In this document: in pieces, positions 54,948-64,000 of the stretch
How positions within the stretch are numbered: the first letter of the stretch is position 1
How the letters are laid out: the number at the start of each line of letters is the position of its first letter
DNA from: Lelliottia nimipressuralis
GTDB taxonomy: Bacteria; Pseudomonadota; Gammaproteobacteria; Enterobacterales; Enterobacteriaceae
Reading direction: 5' to 3'
Length of the DNA: 64,000 nucleotides
Assembly (NCBI RefSeq): GCF_004115925.1
Contig: NZ_SDDX01000008.1
Span: 372,001 to 436,000, forward strand
Translations under genes and position numbers: made by a program
The notes under the pieces: model-generated
What the model was told of the DNA's origin: nothing
Seen by the model: only the letters and a program-made list of their open reading frames with translations
The model's database searches: none

Positions 54948-56819
54948 TTAGCTCTCCTTATCCTTCTCCACAATCAACGGCTCGATATCGCTCTCTTTCT
55001 TGATCACCAGCGAATCATCCCCGCGCAGGCAGGTGCCGCCGTAGTTGCCGCCGACGGTAAAGGTGCAGACCTGGATGTATTTCCCGTCCACTTTCGGCAG
55101 GCACCACAGCTGCTGGTAGATATTTTTACGATCCGTGAATTTACCGCTGGATTTATCCAGCAGCTCCTCTTCGGCGCTGATCAGATCGATATTGCTGCCG
55201 CAGCGACCGGCGATAGGTTTCACCGCATAGCCGGTTTTGGTGAGCAGTTCGTTGACCTCGAAATCCGTATCCAGCAGATAGCGGTGGTTCGGGAACAGCT
55301 GCCACAGCACCGGCAGAATCGCTTTGTTACCGGGGATCACGGTCCACAGCGGTTCAAATACCAGCACTTCCGGGCGCAACAGCACGTCAATTAAACGCAC
55401 CTCTTGCTGGGGATGACCGGTGCGAATCGGCACGGCGGCGTATTCGGTTTCGCTCACTTCACGCACCTGCTCGATCGCCGTTTCCCACGCCCAGGTTTTC
55501 CAGACACAGTTCACCGCGCGACCTTCGTCATCGATAAGCTGCCCTGCCGCATCCCAGCTCAGCGCTTCCAGACCGTGCAGAATTTTGGTGTCAAAACCGG
55601 CCTGCATCAGCGAGCGCTGGATAAAGAGCGCGTGATAATCCTCTTCGATATCGTTGTCCTGCATGATATGCACGAACGGACGCGCATGGCTGTGTTTCCA
55701 CGCGCCGGTCAGCTCTTCGAGCAAGCCTTCCGCCGGGTTATGCCCGGTGCCGCGATAGCCATTTTTCACCCACTCTTCGAGGATCAAACCGCCTTCCGTA
55801 TGGCAGGAGGCGGAATCGGCGTTGTACTCGTACACCTTCAGCCCGCGCTCATCCATACAAAAATCCATACGACCGGTGATCATATGGTGACGACGCCACT
55901 GCCAGGAGAGGCGCAGGCGCGGCCAGAGGATTTTCGGGATGTCGAAAAGCGCGAGTAAGTTGTCGTCTTTCAGCACTTTATCGGTGGCGTGGAGATACAT
56001 CAGATGCAGCTCGTTGGTGGCCTTGATCAGCTCCTGCTCGGCACTTTCGGTGATGGTGAAATACTGGCAGGGATCTTTGTTGATCACATGCCCGTTGGCG
56101 CGAACGTAAGCCTGCTGGAGAGCATCCTTTTCGTTGAGCCATTTCCCGTCGAACTGGCGTTTGTTGGGCAGTCGCGCCCCGCTGATTTTCAGCTGTTCAC
56201 CGCCGATTTCCGGCTGCGGCAGGCTGTGCTCTGTGTCGTCGGTCTGGATCATCCAGCCCAGAATAGTGGTATCCGTGAAGGTGTCGTGCAGGGTGTAGCA
56301 GCCTTTTTCGACGGACAGGCGCAGCTCGCGCGTCCACTGCTGCCCGACCGGCAGCGGCGAATGGAGTACGTTCTGCTCGGCAATGCGCACTTTATCGCCC
56401 ATCAGTTGAGTGATGACGGCCACATGGCCGGTCTCATGAAACTCACCGCCCTTTTGCCAGATGAGCAGCGAACCGGCTTTTGGCGCGCGTTTCGAACCGT
56501 TGGCAAACGCCTGAAGCGGCAGGATGGTGTCGTTCACCACGGCGCGCAGGAAGCGCAGGGAGAAGATCTCCCACGCCATGCCGACGTCGGTAAATACCAT
56601 GCCGTAGTTGAGGAACAGGAAGCGGCGCGCGAACTCTACGCACTGCCATTTGTGGCCCATATATTCGTTGCCGATATAGCTACGAAACTCCGCGTCTTCG
56701 GGGTAGTGGCGCGGGTCAAGACTGCTGTAGTTCGAGGAGTAAATTGCCACGCCACCCGGCGCATAACCTAACAACGTCCCAAACGGAGCGTCACTGCTTT
56801 GCTTTCCATTATTTCGCAT
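54948..56819 (-). CDS. gss: Bifunctional glutathionylspermidine synthetase/amidase
   Basis: Gss makes glutathionylspermidine from glutathione, spermidine and ATP, and hydrolyses it back. The 623-residue cytoplasmic protein has an N-terminal CHAP amidase domain (about 1-200) with C60 in HKWQCVEFARRF, H132 in ETGHVAVI and E148 in RIAEQN. These match the E. coli Cys59/His131/Glu147 triad with a one-residue offset. The C-terminal ATP-grasp synthetase (about 205-620) has NKDPCQYFTITESA, YEYNADSASCHTEGG and a CLRGDDSLVIKKES end. Length matches the E. coli enzyme. It lies downstream of the peptide ABC importer, in the same direction but separated by 159 bases and a REP-like palindrome. Confidence 0.96.
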   Translation of the reverse strand: MRNNGKQSSDAPFGTLLGYAPGGVAIYSSNYSSLDPRHYPEDAEFRSYIGNEYMGHKWQCVEFARRFLFLNYGMVFTDVGMAWEIFSLRFLRAVVNDTILPLQAFANGSKRAPKAGSLLIWQKGGEFHETGHVAVITQLMGDKVRIAEQNVLHSPLPVGQQWTRELRLSVEKGCYTLHDTFTDTTILGWMIQTDDTEHSLPQPEIGGEQLKISGARLPNKRQFDGKWLNEKDALQQAYVRANGHVINKDPCQYFTITESAEQELIKATNELHLMYLHATDKVLKDDNLLALFDIPKILWPRLRLSWQWRRHHMITGRMDFCMDERGLKVYEYNADSASCHTEGGLILEEWVKNGYRGTGHNPAEGLLEELTGAWKHSHARPFVHIMQDNDIEEDYHALFIQRSLMQAGFDTKILHGLEALSWDAAGQLIDDEGRAVNCVWKTWAWETAIEQVREVSETEYAAVPIRTGHPQQEVRLIDVLLRPEVLVFEPLWTVIPGNKAILPVLWQLFPNHRYLLDTDFEVNELLTKTGYAVKPIAGRCGSNIDLISAEEELLDKSSGKFTDRKNIYQQLWCLPKVDGKYIQVCTFTVGGNYGGTCLRGDDSLVIKKESDIEPLIVEKDKES

Positions 56820-56936
56820 GAATCCAACCTAAAAAGGCAGGCGGCAAGATGATGAGGGTTGTCGTCTGCGTGTTGACATGAATCAGACAGAAGAGGATTT
56901 ATCATACACCTGATAAAGGGACAATTCACAGTGCGA

Positions 56937-56963
56937 GCCGGGCGTGCCTTCGCGCCGCCCGGC
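56937..56963. repeat. REP-like palindrome between ABC operon and gss
   Basis: GCCGGGCG (56937-56944) mirrors CGCCCGGC (56956-56963), GC-rich and without a T run: the form of an enterobacterial REP/PU element downstream of the last ABC gene. Confidence 0.65.
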
Positions 56964-56978
56964 GTTGTTCGCGGCACC

Positions 56979-57956
56979 TTAGACCTTAAATAACCAACAG
57001 GCCGCAAAATGCCCCGGCGAGATCTCCTGCATGGCGGGCTCCTGCGAGCGGCAAACCGGCATGACGTGCGGGCAACGGCTGCAAAATTTACAGCCAGGAA
57101 GCACCGACGTAGGGCCGGGGATCTCCCCGCGCAGGGTCGCCTGCTCAAGATGGCGGATGCGCGGATCGGGCAGCGGAACGGCGGCCAGCAGCGCGCGCGT
57201 ATAGGGGTGCGCCGGATGGGAATACAGCTCGCCCGCCGGGGCCACTTCCACCAGCTTTCCGAGGTACATTACCCCGATACGGCTGGAGATATGGCGCACC
57301 ATCGACAGATCGTGGGCGATAAACAGATAGGTCAGCCCCAGCTCCTGCTGCAGGTCCTGCAAAATATTCACCACCTGCGCCTGCACCGACACATCCAGCG
57401 CCGAGAGCGGTTCATCGCACAGCACAAACTCCGGGCGCACCGACAGGGCACGCGCAATGCTGATGCGCTGGCGCTGACCGCCGCTGAATTCATGGGGGAA
57501 GCGCTGCAGATGTTCCTGTTTAAGCCCCACTTTATAGAGCAGGGTTTCCGTTCGTTCCCGCTGCTCCTCGCGGCTGTAGCCGTGGATCTGCATCGGTTCG
57601 GCCACCAGCTGCTGCACCGTCATACCCGGATTGAGCGACGAGTACGGGTCCTGGAAAATGGCCTGCATTCTTTTACGCAGCGGCTTAAGCTGCTTTTCGC
57701 TGGCCTGCGCAATCTCCTGTCCGGCAAAGTGAATTTCCCCGGAGGTGATATCAAACAGGCGCAGCATTGCGCGCCCAAGCGTCGATTTTCCGCAGCCTGA
57801 TTCGCCCACCAGACCAAAGGTTTCTCCGCGCTGAATATCAAAACTCACGCCGTCGACCGCTTTCACCGCCACGCCTTTGCGCAGTAGCCCACCCTGAACC
57901 GGATAGTGTTTACGCAGTTCACGAACGCTCACTAAAGGGGCATTTTGCTCGCTCAT
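56979..57956 (-). CDS. Dpp/Opp-type peptide ABC transporter ATPase (second subunit, DppF-like)
   Basis: One of two cytoplasmic ATPases powering a peptide importer. The 325-residue product has Walker [10 protein letters not shown] (about 45-53), signature FSGGQRQRI, Walker [13 protein letters not shown] and the C-terminal oligopeptide-transporter domain, including a four-cysteine cluster ([17 protein letters not shown]) that in relatives binds an iron-sulfur cluster. Its ATG overlaps the stop of the first ATPase gene (ATGA). The substrate cannot be read from sequence. Confidence 0.93.
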   Translation of the reverse strand: MSEQNAPLVSVRELRKHYPVQGGLLRKGVAVKAVDGVSFDIQRGETFGLVGESGCGKSTLGRAMLRLFDITSGEIHFAGQEIAQASEKQLKPLRKRMQAIFQDPYSSLNPGMTVQQLVAEPMQIHGYSREEQRERTETLLYKVGLKQEHLQRFPHEFSGGQRQRISIARALSVRPEFVLCDEPLSALDVSVQAQVVNILQDLQQELGLTYLFIAHDLSMVRHISSRIGVMYLGKLVEVAPAGELYSHPAHPYTRALLAAVPLPDPRIRHLEQATLRGEIPGPTSVLPGCKFCSRCPHVMPVCRSQEPAMQEISPGHFAACWLFKV

Positions 57957-58930
57957 GCCTGAACCTCCTTATCAGCCCATAACCAGCAGGCCGCACGGTG
58001 GCCCTCGCCTACGGAATAAAATGCGGGTTGGCGCTCACATTGCGGCATCCGTTTCGGACAGCGCTCGGCAAACGGGCAGCCCGGCGGCGGATCGAGCAGG
58101 CCAGGCGGCGTTCCTTCAATAGGTGACAGGCGGTGATTTGCCTCGTCCGCGCGCGGCAGGGAGGCCAATAACCCCTGGGTGTACGGGTGCGCCGGACGAT
58201 AAAAAATATCCTCCACACTCCCCTCTTCCATCACCTGCCCGCCGTACATCACCACGACACGGCTGCACACCTGCGCCACCACGCCGAGATCGTGGGTGAT
58301 CAGCAGAATGGCTGTCTGAGTCTGCTGTTGCAGGCTTTTCAGCAGGCGCAGGATCTGCGCCTGAATGGTCACATCCAGCGCGGTTGTCGGTTCGTCGGCG
58401 ATCAGTAGTTTCGGGTTGCAGGAGAGCGCGATGGCGATCATCACGCGCTGGCGCATCCCGCCGCTAAACTCGTGGGGAAACTGATCGTAACGGCGCTCCG
58501 CTTCGGCAATCCCCACCTGATCGAGCATGGCGATGGCCGCCGCTTTTGCCGCCTTTTTGGACAGCCCTTTGTTGCGAACGAGGATCTCCGACATCTGCCT
58601 GCCGATGGTCACCACCGGATTCAGGGCTGTCATCGGGTCCTGGAAGATCATCGCAATGTCGTTGCCACGGATCTTGCGCATTTGCTCGGGGGTCTTCTTC
58701 GCGAGATCGTCATTCTGAAAGCGAATACTGCCGCCGGAGATGTGCCCGTTGCTGCCGAGCAGCTGAATGATCGATTTGCAGGTGACGCTTTTCCCGCACC
58801 CGGATTCCCCGACGATGCCGACCAGCTCCCCGGCCTGCACATGAAAACTCACGCCGCGCACCGCCTGTACGTTGCCGTCGCGGGTGCGAAACGAAGTGTG
58901 CAGATTATCGAGTTCTAATAAGTTATTCAT
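57953..58930 (-). CDS. Dpp/Opp-type peptide ABC transporter ATPase (first subunit, DppD-like)
   Basis: The 325-residue product (start at 58930, [19 protein letters not shown] upstream; an in-frame ATG at 58951 lies further inside the permease gene) has Walker [10 protein letters not shown], Walker [13 protein letters not shown] and a signature that reads FSGGMRQRV, the usual form for DppD/OppD. The C-terminal cluster [19 protein letters not shown] matches the family's metal-binding region. It overlaps the preceding permease gene by eight bases. Confidence 0.93.
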   Translation of the reverse strand: MNNLLELDNLHTSFRTRDGNVQAVRGVSFHVQAGELVGIVGESGCGKSVTCKSIIQLLGSNGHISGGSIRFQNDDLAKKTPEQMRKIRGNDIAMIFQDPMTALNPVVTIGRQMSEILVRNKGLSKKAAKAAAIAMLDQVGIAEAERRYDQFPHEFSGGMRQRVMIAIALSCNPKLLIADEPTTALDVTIQAQILRLLKSLQQQTQTAILLITHDLGVVAQVCSRVVVMYGGQVMEEGSVEDIFYRPAHPYTQGLLASLPRADEANHRLSPIEGTPPGLLDPPPGCPFAERCPKRMPQCERQPAFYSVGEGHRAACWLWADKEVQA

Positions 58931-59768
58931 CGCGGTTCGCTCCCGGCTCAAAGGCGGTGCGGAATACGTCGCCGAGCACGTTAAAACTAAACACCGTCAG
59001 CAAAATCAAAATGCCCGGGAACATCGCCAGCCAGGAGGCTTCGCCGATGTACGACTGGGCGTTGTTGAGCATACTCCCCCACGACGCAGCGGGCGCCTGC
59101 ACGCCCAGCCCGAGGAAACTGAGGGTCGATTCCATCAGAATGGCCGATGCGATATTCAGCGTCGCCGCCACAATAATTGTCGGCAGCACGCCGGGAATAA
59201 TATGGCGCAGAATGATGCGCAGCGGATGCTCGCCGGACGCGCGGGCATACAGAACATATTCGCGCTCTTTGACGCTGAGCGTTTCGGCACGCACCAGCCG
59301 CGACATGCTCATCCAGGTCAACAGGCTGATAATCAGGATGATGTTATCCACGCCCGGCTTGAGGTAGGCGTTCACCACCAGCAGCAGGAAAAACGCCGGA
59401 ATAGCCATCAGAATATCGACGACGCGCATCATCAGGTTATCGAGCCAGCCGCCAAAATAGCCGCTGATGGTACCGACAAGCGTGCCGATCAGCGTGGAAA
59501 AAAGCATCGCCAGAAAACCGACCATCAGGGAGATCTGCCCGCCGTACAGGGCGCGGGTGAAGTAATCGCGCCCATATTCGTCGGTGCCAAACCAGTGCGC
59601 CGCGTCAGGCGGCAGGGTGCGCGCGCCAAGGGACATCTGATCCGGATCGTAAGGGCTTAGCCCTGCGCACAGGGCGGCGACGATAAAAATAAAGAGAACA
59701 AAGAGTGAAAACTGCGCCGGACGGTTGCGGCGCAGCTGGTGACGTACTTGTTGCCAGCGTCTGCTCAT
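58923..59768 (-). CDS. Dpp/Opp-type peptide ABC transporter permease (DppC-like)
   Basis: The 281-residue inner-membrane permease has an N-terminal membrane segment (about 20-42), a periplasmic loop with GTDEYGRDYFTRALYGGQIS typical of DppC/OppC, and five further segments. The cytoplasmic coupling motif is YVLYARASGEHPLRIILRHI. GAGG lies eight bases before the ATG. It is six bases downstream of the partner permease gene. Confidence 0.94.
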   Translation of the reverse strand: MSRRWQQVRHQLRRNRPAQFSLFVLFIFIVAALCAGLSPYDPDQMSLGARTLPPDAAHWFGTDEYGRDYFTRALYGGQISLMVGFLAMLFSTLIGTLVGTISGYFGGWLDNLMMRVVDILMAIPAFFLLLVVNAYLKPGVDNIILIISLLTWMSMSRLVRAETLSVKEREYVLYARASGEHPLRIILRHIIPGVLPTIIVAATLNIASAILMESTLSFLGLGVQAPAASWGSMLNNAQSYIGEASWLAMFPGILILLTVFSFNVLGDVFRTAFEPGANRDE

Positions 59769-59774
59769 CCGGGG

Positions 59775-60728
59775 TTACCTCAGGGTACGAATACGGGGAT
59801 CGGCGAAGCGATAGAGCAGATCGGCGATCAGATTGCCGACGATCAGCATCATCGACGACAGCATGATGATCGCCATGATCAGCGGGTAGTCCAGCGAGGT
59901 GATCGACTGAATGCCCAGCAGCCCCATCCCCGGCCACGAAAAGACGCTTTCGGTTACGTAGGCCCCCACAACCAGCTCGCCAAACGACAGGCCAAACAGG
60001 GTGATCACCGGCAAAAGTACGTTTTTCAGCACATGGCGGAACAGGATACTGGTGCGCGTGGCGCCATACGCCAGCTGGGTTTGCACATAGTCGGCGGAGA
60101 GCTGCGAAATGGTGTTCGAGCGGATATAGCGCACGTAGCTGGAGAGGTTATAGAAGGTCAGCGCAATGCACGGCAGCACGCCGTGACGCACCACGTCCAG
60201 CCAGTTGTCCTCCATACCGATAGTGCGCATCCCCATGCTGGGGAACCAGTTCAGCTGCACGGCAAAAATGGTGATCAGCAGAATACCGAACCAGAAAATG
60301 GGTACAGAAATACCGATATAGGCGAATAAGTTCAGGATGTGATCCAGCCAGCGGTGTTTGAACGCGCCCGCGAGCAGCCCCAGCGGAATGGCGAGGAGGA
60401 TCGCCATCACCAGCGACGCGCCCATCAGCCCAAGCGTGGCCGGAATGCGTTCGCCGATCATCTCCAGCACCGGGCGATGGTAAATCAGCGAATAGCCCAG
60501 GTCGCCCTGCAAAACGTTTTTCAGCCACAGAACGTATTGCGTCACCAGGGGCTTATCCAGCCCCATGCTCTGGCGGATACGTTCGATATCTTCCGGGGCC
60601 ATTCTCGGCGTGATGTACGCCGCCACCGGATCGCCGGGCGCGAGTTTGACCAGCAAAAACGCCACCAGCGAAATAAAGAAAAGCATCGGCAGCAGTTGCA
60701 GCAGCCGACGCGTCAGTAATGTGTTCAC
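59775..60728 (-). CDS. Dpp/Opp-type peptide ABC transporter permease (DppB-like)
   Basis: The 317-residue permease starts at a GTG (60728) with AAGGG upstream. It has the DppB/OppB layout: first membrane segment 8-28, the LAPGDPVAAYI loop, and a coupling motif ADYVQTQLAYGATRTSILFRH near 215-235. Together with the adjacent permease it forms the transport channel. Its position just after a terminator-like hairpin suggests lower expression than the binding protein. Confidence 0.94.
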   Translation of the reverse strand: MNTLLTRRLLQLLPMLFFISLVAFLLVKLAPGDPVAAYITPRMAPEDIERIRQSMGLDKPLVTQYVLWLKNVLQGDLGYSLIYHRPVLEMIGERIPATLGLMGASLVMAILLAIPLGLLAGAFKHRWLDHILNLFAYIGISVPIFWFGILLITIFAVQLNWFPSMGMRTIGMEDNWLDVVRHGVLPCIALTFYNLSSYVRYIRSNTISQLSADYVQTQLAYGATRTSILFRHVLKNVLLPVITLFGLSFGELVVGAYVTESVFSWPGMGLLGIQSITSLDYPLIMAIIMLSSMMLIVGNLIADLLYRFADPRIRTLR

Positions 60729-60739
60729 GACATGCCCTT

Positions 60740-60768
60740 AAAAAACACCCCGGCCAGTTGGCCGGGGC
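60740..60768 (-). terminator. Attenuating terminator between binding-protein and permease genes
   Basis: Perfect 9-bp GC-rich stem CCCCGGCCA/TGGCCGGGG with a minimal loop, followed on the minus strand by TGTTTTTTAAG. It lies in the 46-base gap, where partial termination would favour binding protein over permease. Confidence 0.88.
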
Positions 60769-60774
60769 AACGAC

Positions 60775-62364
60775 TTATTTTTGATAGATTTTTGAAAGGT
60801 CCTGGAACATATAAACCGGTTTCGGTTCGGCTTCCTGCGTCCCGCCAAAGCGTTTGTCCACGGCAACTGTCGCGTTGGTGTAGGCGATGGGGTAGTAGGT
60901 CATGTCGTTGGCGACGGTCTGCTGAATTTGCTTGTAGATTTCAGCACGTTTGCCGCTGTCGGTTTCTACTGCGCCTTTGTCCCACAGGGCGTCGAACTGC
61001 GGGTTTTTATAGTGCGCATAGTTGTAGGCTTCGTTGCTCATGAACAGGGATTTGTAGCCATCCGGCTCCGCACCCATGATGTAACCGCCGAGGTTCAGCT
61101 CCCACGCGGTGTTGTTCATATCCAGGCTGCGCTGAGACATGGCGTTGGAGTCGAGCGGCATCAGTTCCACATTCACGCCAATGCCTTTCAGCTGCTGCTG
61201 AATGTAGAGCGCCATGCTCTCCTGGGTTTTGTTGGTGTTCACATAGGCCAGGCGCAGCTTGAGATCGGCTGGCGCGCCGGACGCTTTCAGCAGTTCTTTG
61301 GCTTTTTGCTGATCGAACGTGTACTGCTCAACGTCGTTGGTCTGATAAAGCGTGTCCGGCGTCAGGAACGAGCTGGCCGGTTTAGCATAATCCAGCGAGG
61401 TGAACGCGGTTTGGGTCAGTTCGTCTTTGTTGATGGCATAAGCAATCGCCTGACGAAGCGGTTTGCTTTTCATCACCGGCACGTTCTGGTTGAAAGTCAT
61501 GTACGCCAGACGGCCTTCCGGATAGACCACAAAATCAAATTTGCCGGTATTCTTCAGGCGGCTGACGTCCTGCGGGTCGACCATCTTCAGATTGATTTCG
61601 CCGTTTTGCAGCGCAAGGTTTGCGGAGTTGCTGTCTTTGGCAAAGCGATAGGTCACGGAGTCGAGCTTCGCTTTGCCGTTCCAGTAATCGTCAAAACGGG
61701 TCAGGGCGTAATATTGCCCCGCGCGGTACTCTTTAAACTTGAACGGACCGGAACCTACCGGCGCATCGTTTTTGGTGCTCTTTTCCAGATCCGCTTCTTT
61801 TGCGAACACGTGTTCCGGAATCGGGTAGATCTGCACCAGCGTTCCGGTAAAGGCGGCGCTGACCTGTGGCAACGTGAACTTCACGGTGCGATCGTCGACT
61901 TTACTCACTTCGACAGGCTTACCGCCGTAAGTAAACATGCTGCGGAAGAAGCTGTGCTGTTTGGCTTCGAGGAGCTTATTAAAGGTGAAGACCACGTCGG
62001 AGGCGGTCAGCGGCTGGCCGTCCTGCCATTTCAGATTCGGTTTTAAGGTCAGGGTATAGCTGAGATTATCGGCGGACGGCGTCAGGCTTTCGGCCAGGCC
62101 CCATTCGATTTTGCCGTCGTTAAAACTGTAGAGCGGCGCGTACAGCGCCTGCATGATGGTCAGCGTGGTACGGTCGCTGGCGTAGAGTGGGTTTACGGCC
62201 AGCGGGTCGCCGGACGTGATACCGATAATGAGCGAGCCACCCTCTTTTGGCGCATCACTTTTTGCTGCTGGCGCGTTCGCCGTTTCATTCTTTTTAGCAT
62301 CGTCACAGCCCGCTGCGGCTAATGCCATGGACACCAGAACAGCAGATAACAGTAGCTTGCGCAT
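60775..62364 (-). CDS. Periplasmic peptide-binding lipoprotein (SBP family 5)
   Basis: The 529-residue binding protein of the ABC importer. The signal peptide ends in lipobox AAGC, so the mature protein is lipidated at Cys20, unlike soluble E. coli DppA. Family 5 hallmarks are EWGLAESLTPSADNLSYTL, WQDGQPLTASDVVFTF and PVGSGPFKFKEY. The first ~25 mature residues are a Lys/Ala-rich linker. It opens the operon; the spacing to the permease genes contains a terminator-like hairpin. Substrate unknown; peptides or glutathione-like compounds are candidates given the neighbouring gss and yghU. Confidence 0.94.
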   Translation of the reverse strand: MRKLLLSAVLVSMALAAAGCDDAKKNETANAPAAKSDAPKEGGSLIIGITSGDPLAVNPLYASDRTTLTIMQALYAPLYSFNDGKIEWGLAESLTPSADNLSYTLTLKPNLKWQDGQPLTASDVVFTFNKLLEAKQHSFFRSMFTYGGKPVEVSKVDDRTVKFTLPQVSAAFTGTLVQIYPIPEHVFAKEADLEKSTKNDAPVGSGPFKFKEYRAGQYYALTRFDDYWNGKAKLDSVTYRFAKDSNSANLALQNGEINLKMVDPQDVSRLKNTGKFDFVVYPEGRLAYMTFNQNVPVMKSKPLRQAIAYAINKDELTQTAFTSLDYAKPASSFLTPDTLYQTNDVEQYTFDQQKAKELLKASGAPADLKLRLAYVNTNKTQESMALYIQQQLKGIGVNVELMPLDSNAMSQRSLDMNNTAWELNLGGYIMGAEPDGYKSLFMSNEAYNYAHYKNPQFDALWDKGAVETDSGKRAEIYKQIQQTVANDMTYYPIAYTNATVAVDKRFGGTQEAEPKPVYMFQDLSKIYQK

Positions 62365-62573
62365 ATCTCACTCACTCCTTGCCTCAATAATATTAAATAC
62401 TGAAAAGTTCTTTTTATTCAGGAGCATCATATTCAGCTTTGTCATATTGCGCATTAACAATGAAAATGCGATTTTCGATTAAGCTTATAACCAATTTGAT
62501 ATATATAAGCGCCAGAAGGAATAGGGCCTAATCAATTGCGCTCGCAACGTTAAAGGGTTCACGAATCTCCTGC

Positions 62574-62579
62574 TACACT
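62574..62579 (+). promoter_or_regulatory. Possible sigma-70 -10 element of yghU
   Basis: TACACT, with TTAAAG 18 bases upstream at 62550-62555, and 32 bases between the element and the yghU start. The -35 match is weak. Confidence 0.35.
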
Positions 62580-62611
62580 GCCTCAACACATCACTAAAAA
62601 GGCAGATCAAC

Positions 62612-63481
62612 ATGTCAGACAACACCTACCAGCCACCGAAAGTGTGGGAATGGAAACAGAACAGTAACGGCGGCGCGTTCGCCAATATCAACCGCCCGGT
62701 TTCTGGCGCGACGCATGAGAAAACGCTGCCAGTGGGCGCGCATCCCCTGCAGCTCTACTCCCTCGGCACGCCAAACGGCCAGAAAGTGACGATTATGCTG
62801 GAAGAGCTGCTGGCGCTTGGTGTGACAGGCGCGGAGTATGACGCGTGGCTGATCCGCATCGGCGAAGGCGATCAGTTCTCCAGCGGGTTTGTGGACGTGA
62901 ACCCAAACTCGAAAATTCCGGCACTTCGTGACCACTCTGTGAACCCGCCACTGCGCGTATTTGAATCCGGGAATATCCTGCTTTATCTGGCAGAAAAATT
63001 CGGTCACTTCCTGCCAAAAGATCCGGCGGGACGCACCGAAACCCTGAACTGGCTGTTCTGGCTGCAAGGCTCTGCCCCGTTCCTTGGCGGCGGTTTCGGC
63101 CATTTCTTTAACTATGCGCCAGTGAAAATTGAGTACGCGATTGACCGTTTCACCATGGAATCAAAACGCCTGCTCGACGTACTGGATAAGCAGCTGGGGC
63201 GCGGTCGTTTTGTCGCGGGAGATGAGTACAGCATCGCCGATATCGCCATCTGGCCATGGTTCGGCAGCGTGGTGCTTGGCAACGTGTACAACGCCGCCGA
63301 GTTCCTGGATGCAGGCAGTTACAAGAATGTTCAGCGCTGGGCCAAAGAAGTTGCCGAGCGCCCGGCGGTGAAACGCGGTCGCATCGTCAACCGTACCTTT
63401 GGCGAGCCAAGCGAACAGCTGCATGAGCGCCATGCCGCCAGTGACTTCGACACCCAGACCGAAGACAAACGTCAGGCGTAA
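62612..63481 (+). CDS. yghU: Glutathione transferase-like disulfide-bond oxidoreductase YghU
   Basis: Nu-class GST homologue that binds two glutathiones and reduces disulfides; E. coli YghU has also been linked to glutathionylspermidine mixed disulfides. The 289-residue product has the N-terminal extension typical of YghU (MSDNTYQPPKVWEWKQNSNG), a thioredoxin-like domain (about 45-130, with VNPNSKIPALRD and ESGNILLYLAEKFG) and the helical C-terminal domain (about 140-270, with YSIADIAIWPWFG). AAGG lies nine bases before the ATG. It is divergent from the ABC operon whose far end borders gss. Confidence 0.96.
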   Translation: MSDNTYQPPKVWEWKQNSNGGAFANINRPVSGATHEKTLPVGAHPLQLYSLGTPNGQKVTIMLEELLALGVTGAEYDAWLIRIGEGDQFSSGFVDVNPNSKIPALRDHSVNPPLRVFESGNILLYLAEKFGHFLPKDPAGRTETLNWLFWLQGSAPFLGGGFGHFFNYAPVKIEYAIDRFTMESKRLLDVLDKQLGRGRFVAGDEYSIADIAIWPWFGSVVLGNVYNAAEFLDAGSYKNVQRWAKEVAERPAVKRGRIVNRTFGEPSEQLHERHAASDFDTQTEDKRQA

Positions 63482-63493
63482 TACGCTGACAGA

Positions 63494-63523
63494 TTGCCCG
63501 GTGGCGCTGCGCTCACCGGGCAA
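63494..63523. repeat. REP-type palindrome between yghU and the ModA-like gene
   Basis: TTGCCCGGTG (63494-63503) mirrors CACCGGGCAA (63514-63523) with a 10-base loop, 13 bases after yghU and three before the converging stop. The sequence has the form of an enterobacterial REP element and may act as a bidirectional transcript end. Confidence 0.78.
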
Positions 63524-63525
63524 AA

Positions 63526-64000
63526 TTACACGCCGAAACCGCCCTGCTGCAAAATCGCTTTTGCCTGATCCGACTGTAAATAATCCGCCAGCACCAGCCC
63601 CTGGGGCGTCATAACTGCGCTTGCATATTCCGCTCGCGGGTTAAAAGGCGCAGGTATGTCCAGCACGCTCAGGCCGGCAATCTGACGAAGCGCGGGCGCA
63701 TAGCTGGCGTAGCCGATAAACAGATCCGCCTGATCACTTTCAATGATCCACTCTGCCGCCAGTTTACCCTGCGGAACCGGGGCAGACGCCCGCCCGCCGA
63801 CCAGCGCCATCGCCCGCTCCCGCACAGGGATGCCCGCTTCGCCCATACGTGTGAACAGCTCCTGGGTGTAGTCGCCGGAGGGATCGCACCCCGCCGTGGA
63901 AGTGCCGAGGCGCAAATCGGGCCGCGTAAGCAGCGAGAACCAGTCATCGTCGTCGCGAAGCACCTCGCTGCGCGCTGTCAGGCAGAGCTGATTGCGGGCA
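63526..64000 (-). CDS. ModA-like substrate-binding protein, 5' part outside window
   Basis: The frame is open from the stop at 63526 to the right edge; a GTG at 63963 is internal, since upstream codons (ARNQLCLTARSE) continue the family pattern. The 158 residues seen match the C-terminal half of molybdate-type periplasmic binding proteins: RLGTSTAGCDPSGDYTQELF, then ADLFIGYASYAPAL. Such proteins feed ABC importers for oxyanions, but some paralogues of this type lack transporter partners. Ligand is not determined. It converges on yghU. Confidence 0.8.
   Translation of the reverse strand, partial: ARNQLCLTARSEVLRDDDDWFSLLTRPDLRLGTSTAGCDPSGDYTQELFTRMGEAGIPVRERAMALVGGRASAPVPQGKLAAEWIIESDQADLFIGYASYAPALRQIAGLSVLDIPAPFNPRAEYASAVMTPQGLVLADYLQSDQAKAILQQGGFGV

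Noticed and set aside
60928..62046. 372-codon plus-strand frame opposite the peptide-binding protein gene
   Set aside because: Antisense shadow; the minus-strand product has a lipobox and clear family 5 motifs.

Overview
The window looks like chromosomal DNA of an enterobacterium close to Enterobacter (Lelliottia, Leclercia and Kosakonia are alternatives). The reasons are moderate-to-high GC core genes, the glutathionylspermidine synthetase/YghU pair, a YjdF-type protein, REP-like palindromes and an enterobacterial type VI secretion (T6SS) cluster. This placement rests on gene content only.

Layout. (1) 1-7782, minus strand: a tightly packed T6SS operon in the order tssB-tssC-tssE-tssF-tssG-tagH-tssJ-tssK (sheath, baseplate, membrane-complex lipoprotein); tssK runs off the left edge. 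(2) 7783-24045: the T6SS effector island. It holds hcp with a clear terminator, a secreted hypothetical protein, a DUF4225-like protein followed by a small membrane protein (a likely effector/immunity pair), vgrG, a DUF2169 adaptor gene broken by a 2-base loss in a CA run, and a 1469-residue PAAR-Rhs effector ending in a PD-(D/E)XK-like nuclease tip with its immunity gene. Behind these lie three displaced rhs fragments; the first two each carry an orphan toxin tip plus immunity gene, and the third is a core piece with no tip. Tips and immunity genes are AT-rich against a GC-richer Rhs core. (3) 24046-28838: an alpha/beta-hydrolase lipoprotein, a type V autotransporter with a 14-copy PPVVT linker, and a YjdF-like membrane protein.

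(4) 28814-31844, minus strand: a redox stress operon of a periplasmic peroxiredoxin, a short DsbD-like thiol reductase, an ECF sigma factor and an NrsF-type anti-sigma factor. (5) 31939-54217: a biofilm/adhesion locus. A LuxR-HTH/EAL protein and a double winged-helix regulator diverge around a perfect 15-bp inverted repeat. Next to them, on the minus strand, are a TolC-family protein, a 4804-residue BapA/SiiE-like adhesin, a type I secretion ATPase and an HlyD-type adaptor. The adhesin contains a higher-order repeat: a six-domain Ig-like block reiterated four times with period 1797, 1797, 1797 and 1800 bp, preceded by half a block.

(6) 54948-64000: bifunctional glutathionylspermidine synthetase/amidase (gss), a five-gene Dpp/Opp-type peptide ABC importer with a terminator-like hairpin after the binding-protein gene, the glutathione transferase-like yghU, and the 3' part of a ModA-like binding-protein gene at the right edge.

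The most unusual features are the exact 599-codon super-repeat of the adhesin, the rhs tip-cassette graveyard with shared switch tracts, the frameshifted effector adaptor, and the uncharacterised effector/immunity candidates between hcp and vgrG. No tRNA, rRNA, CRISPR array or insertion sequence was recognised.
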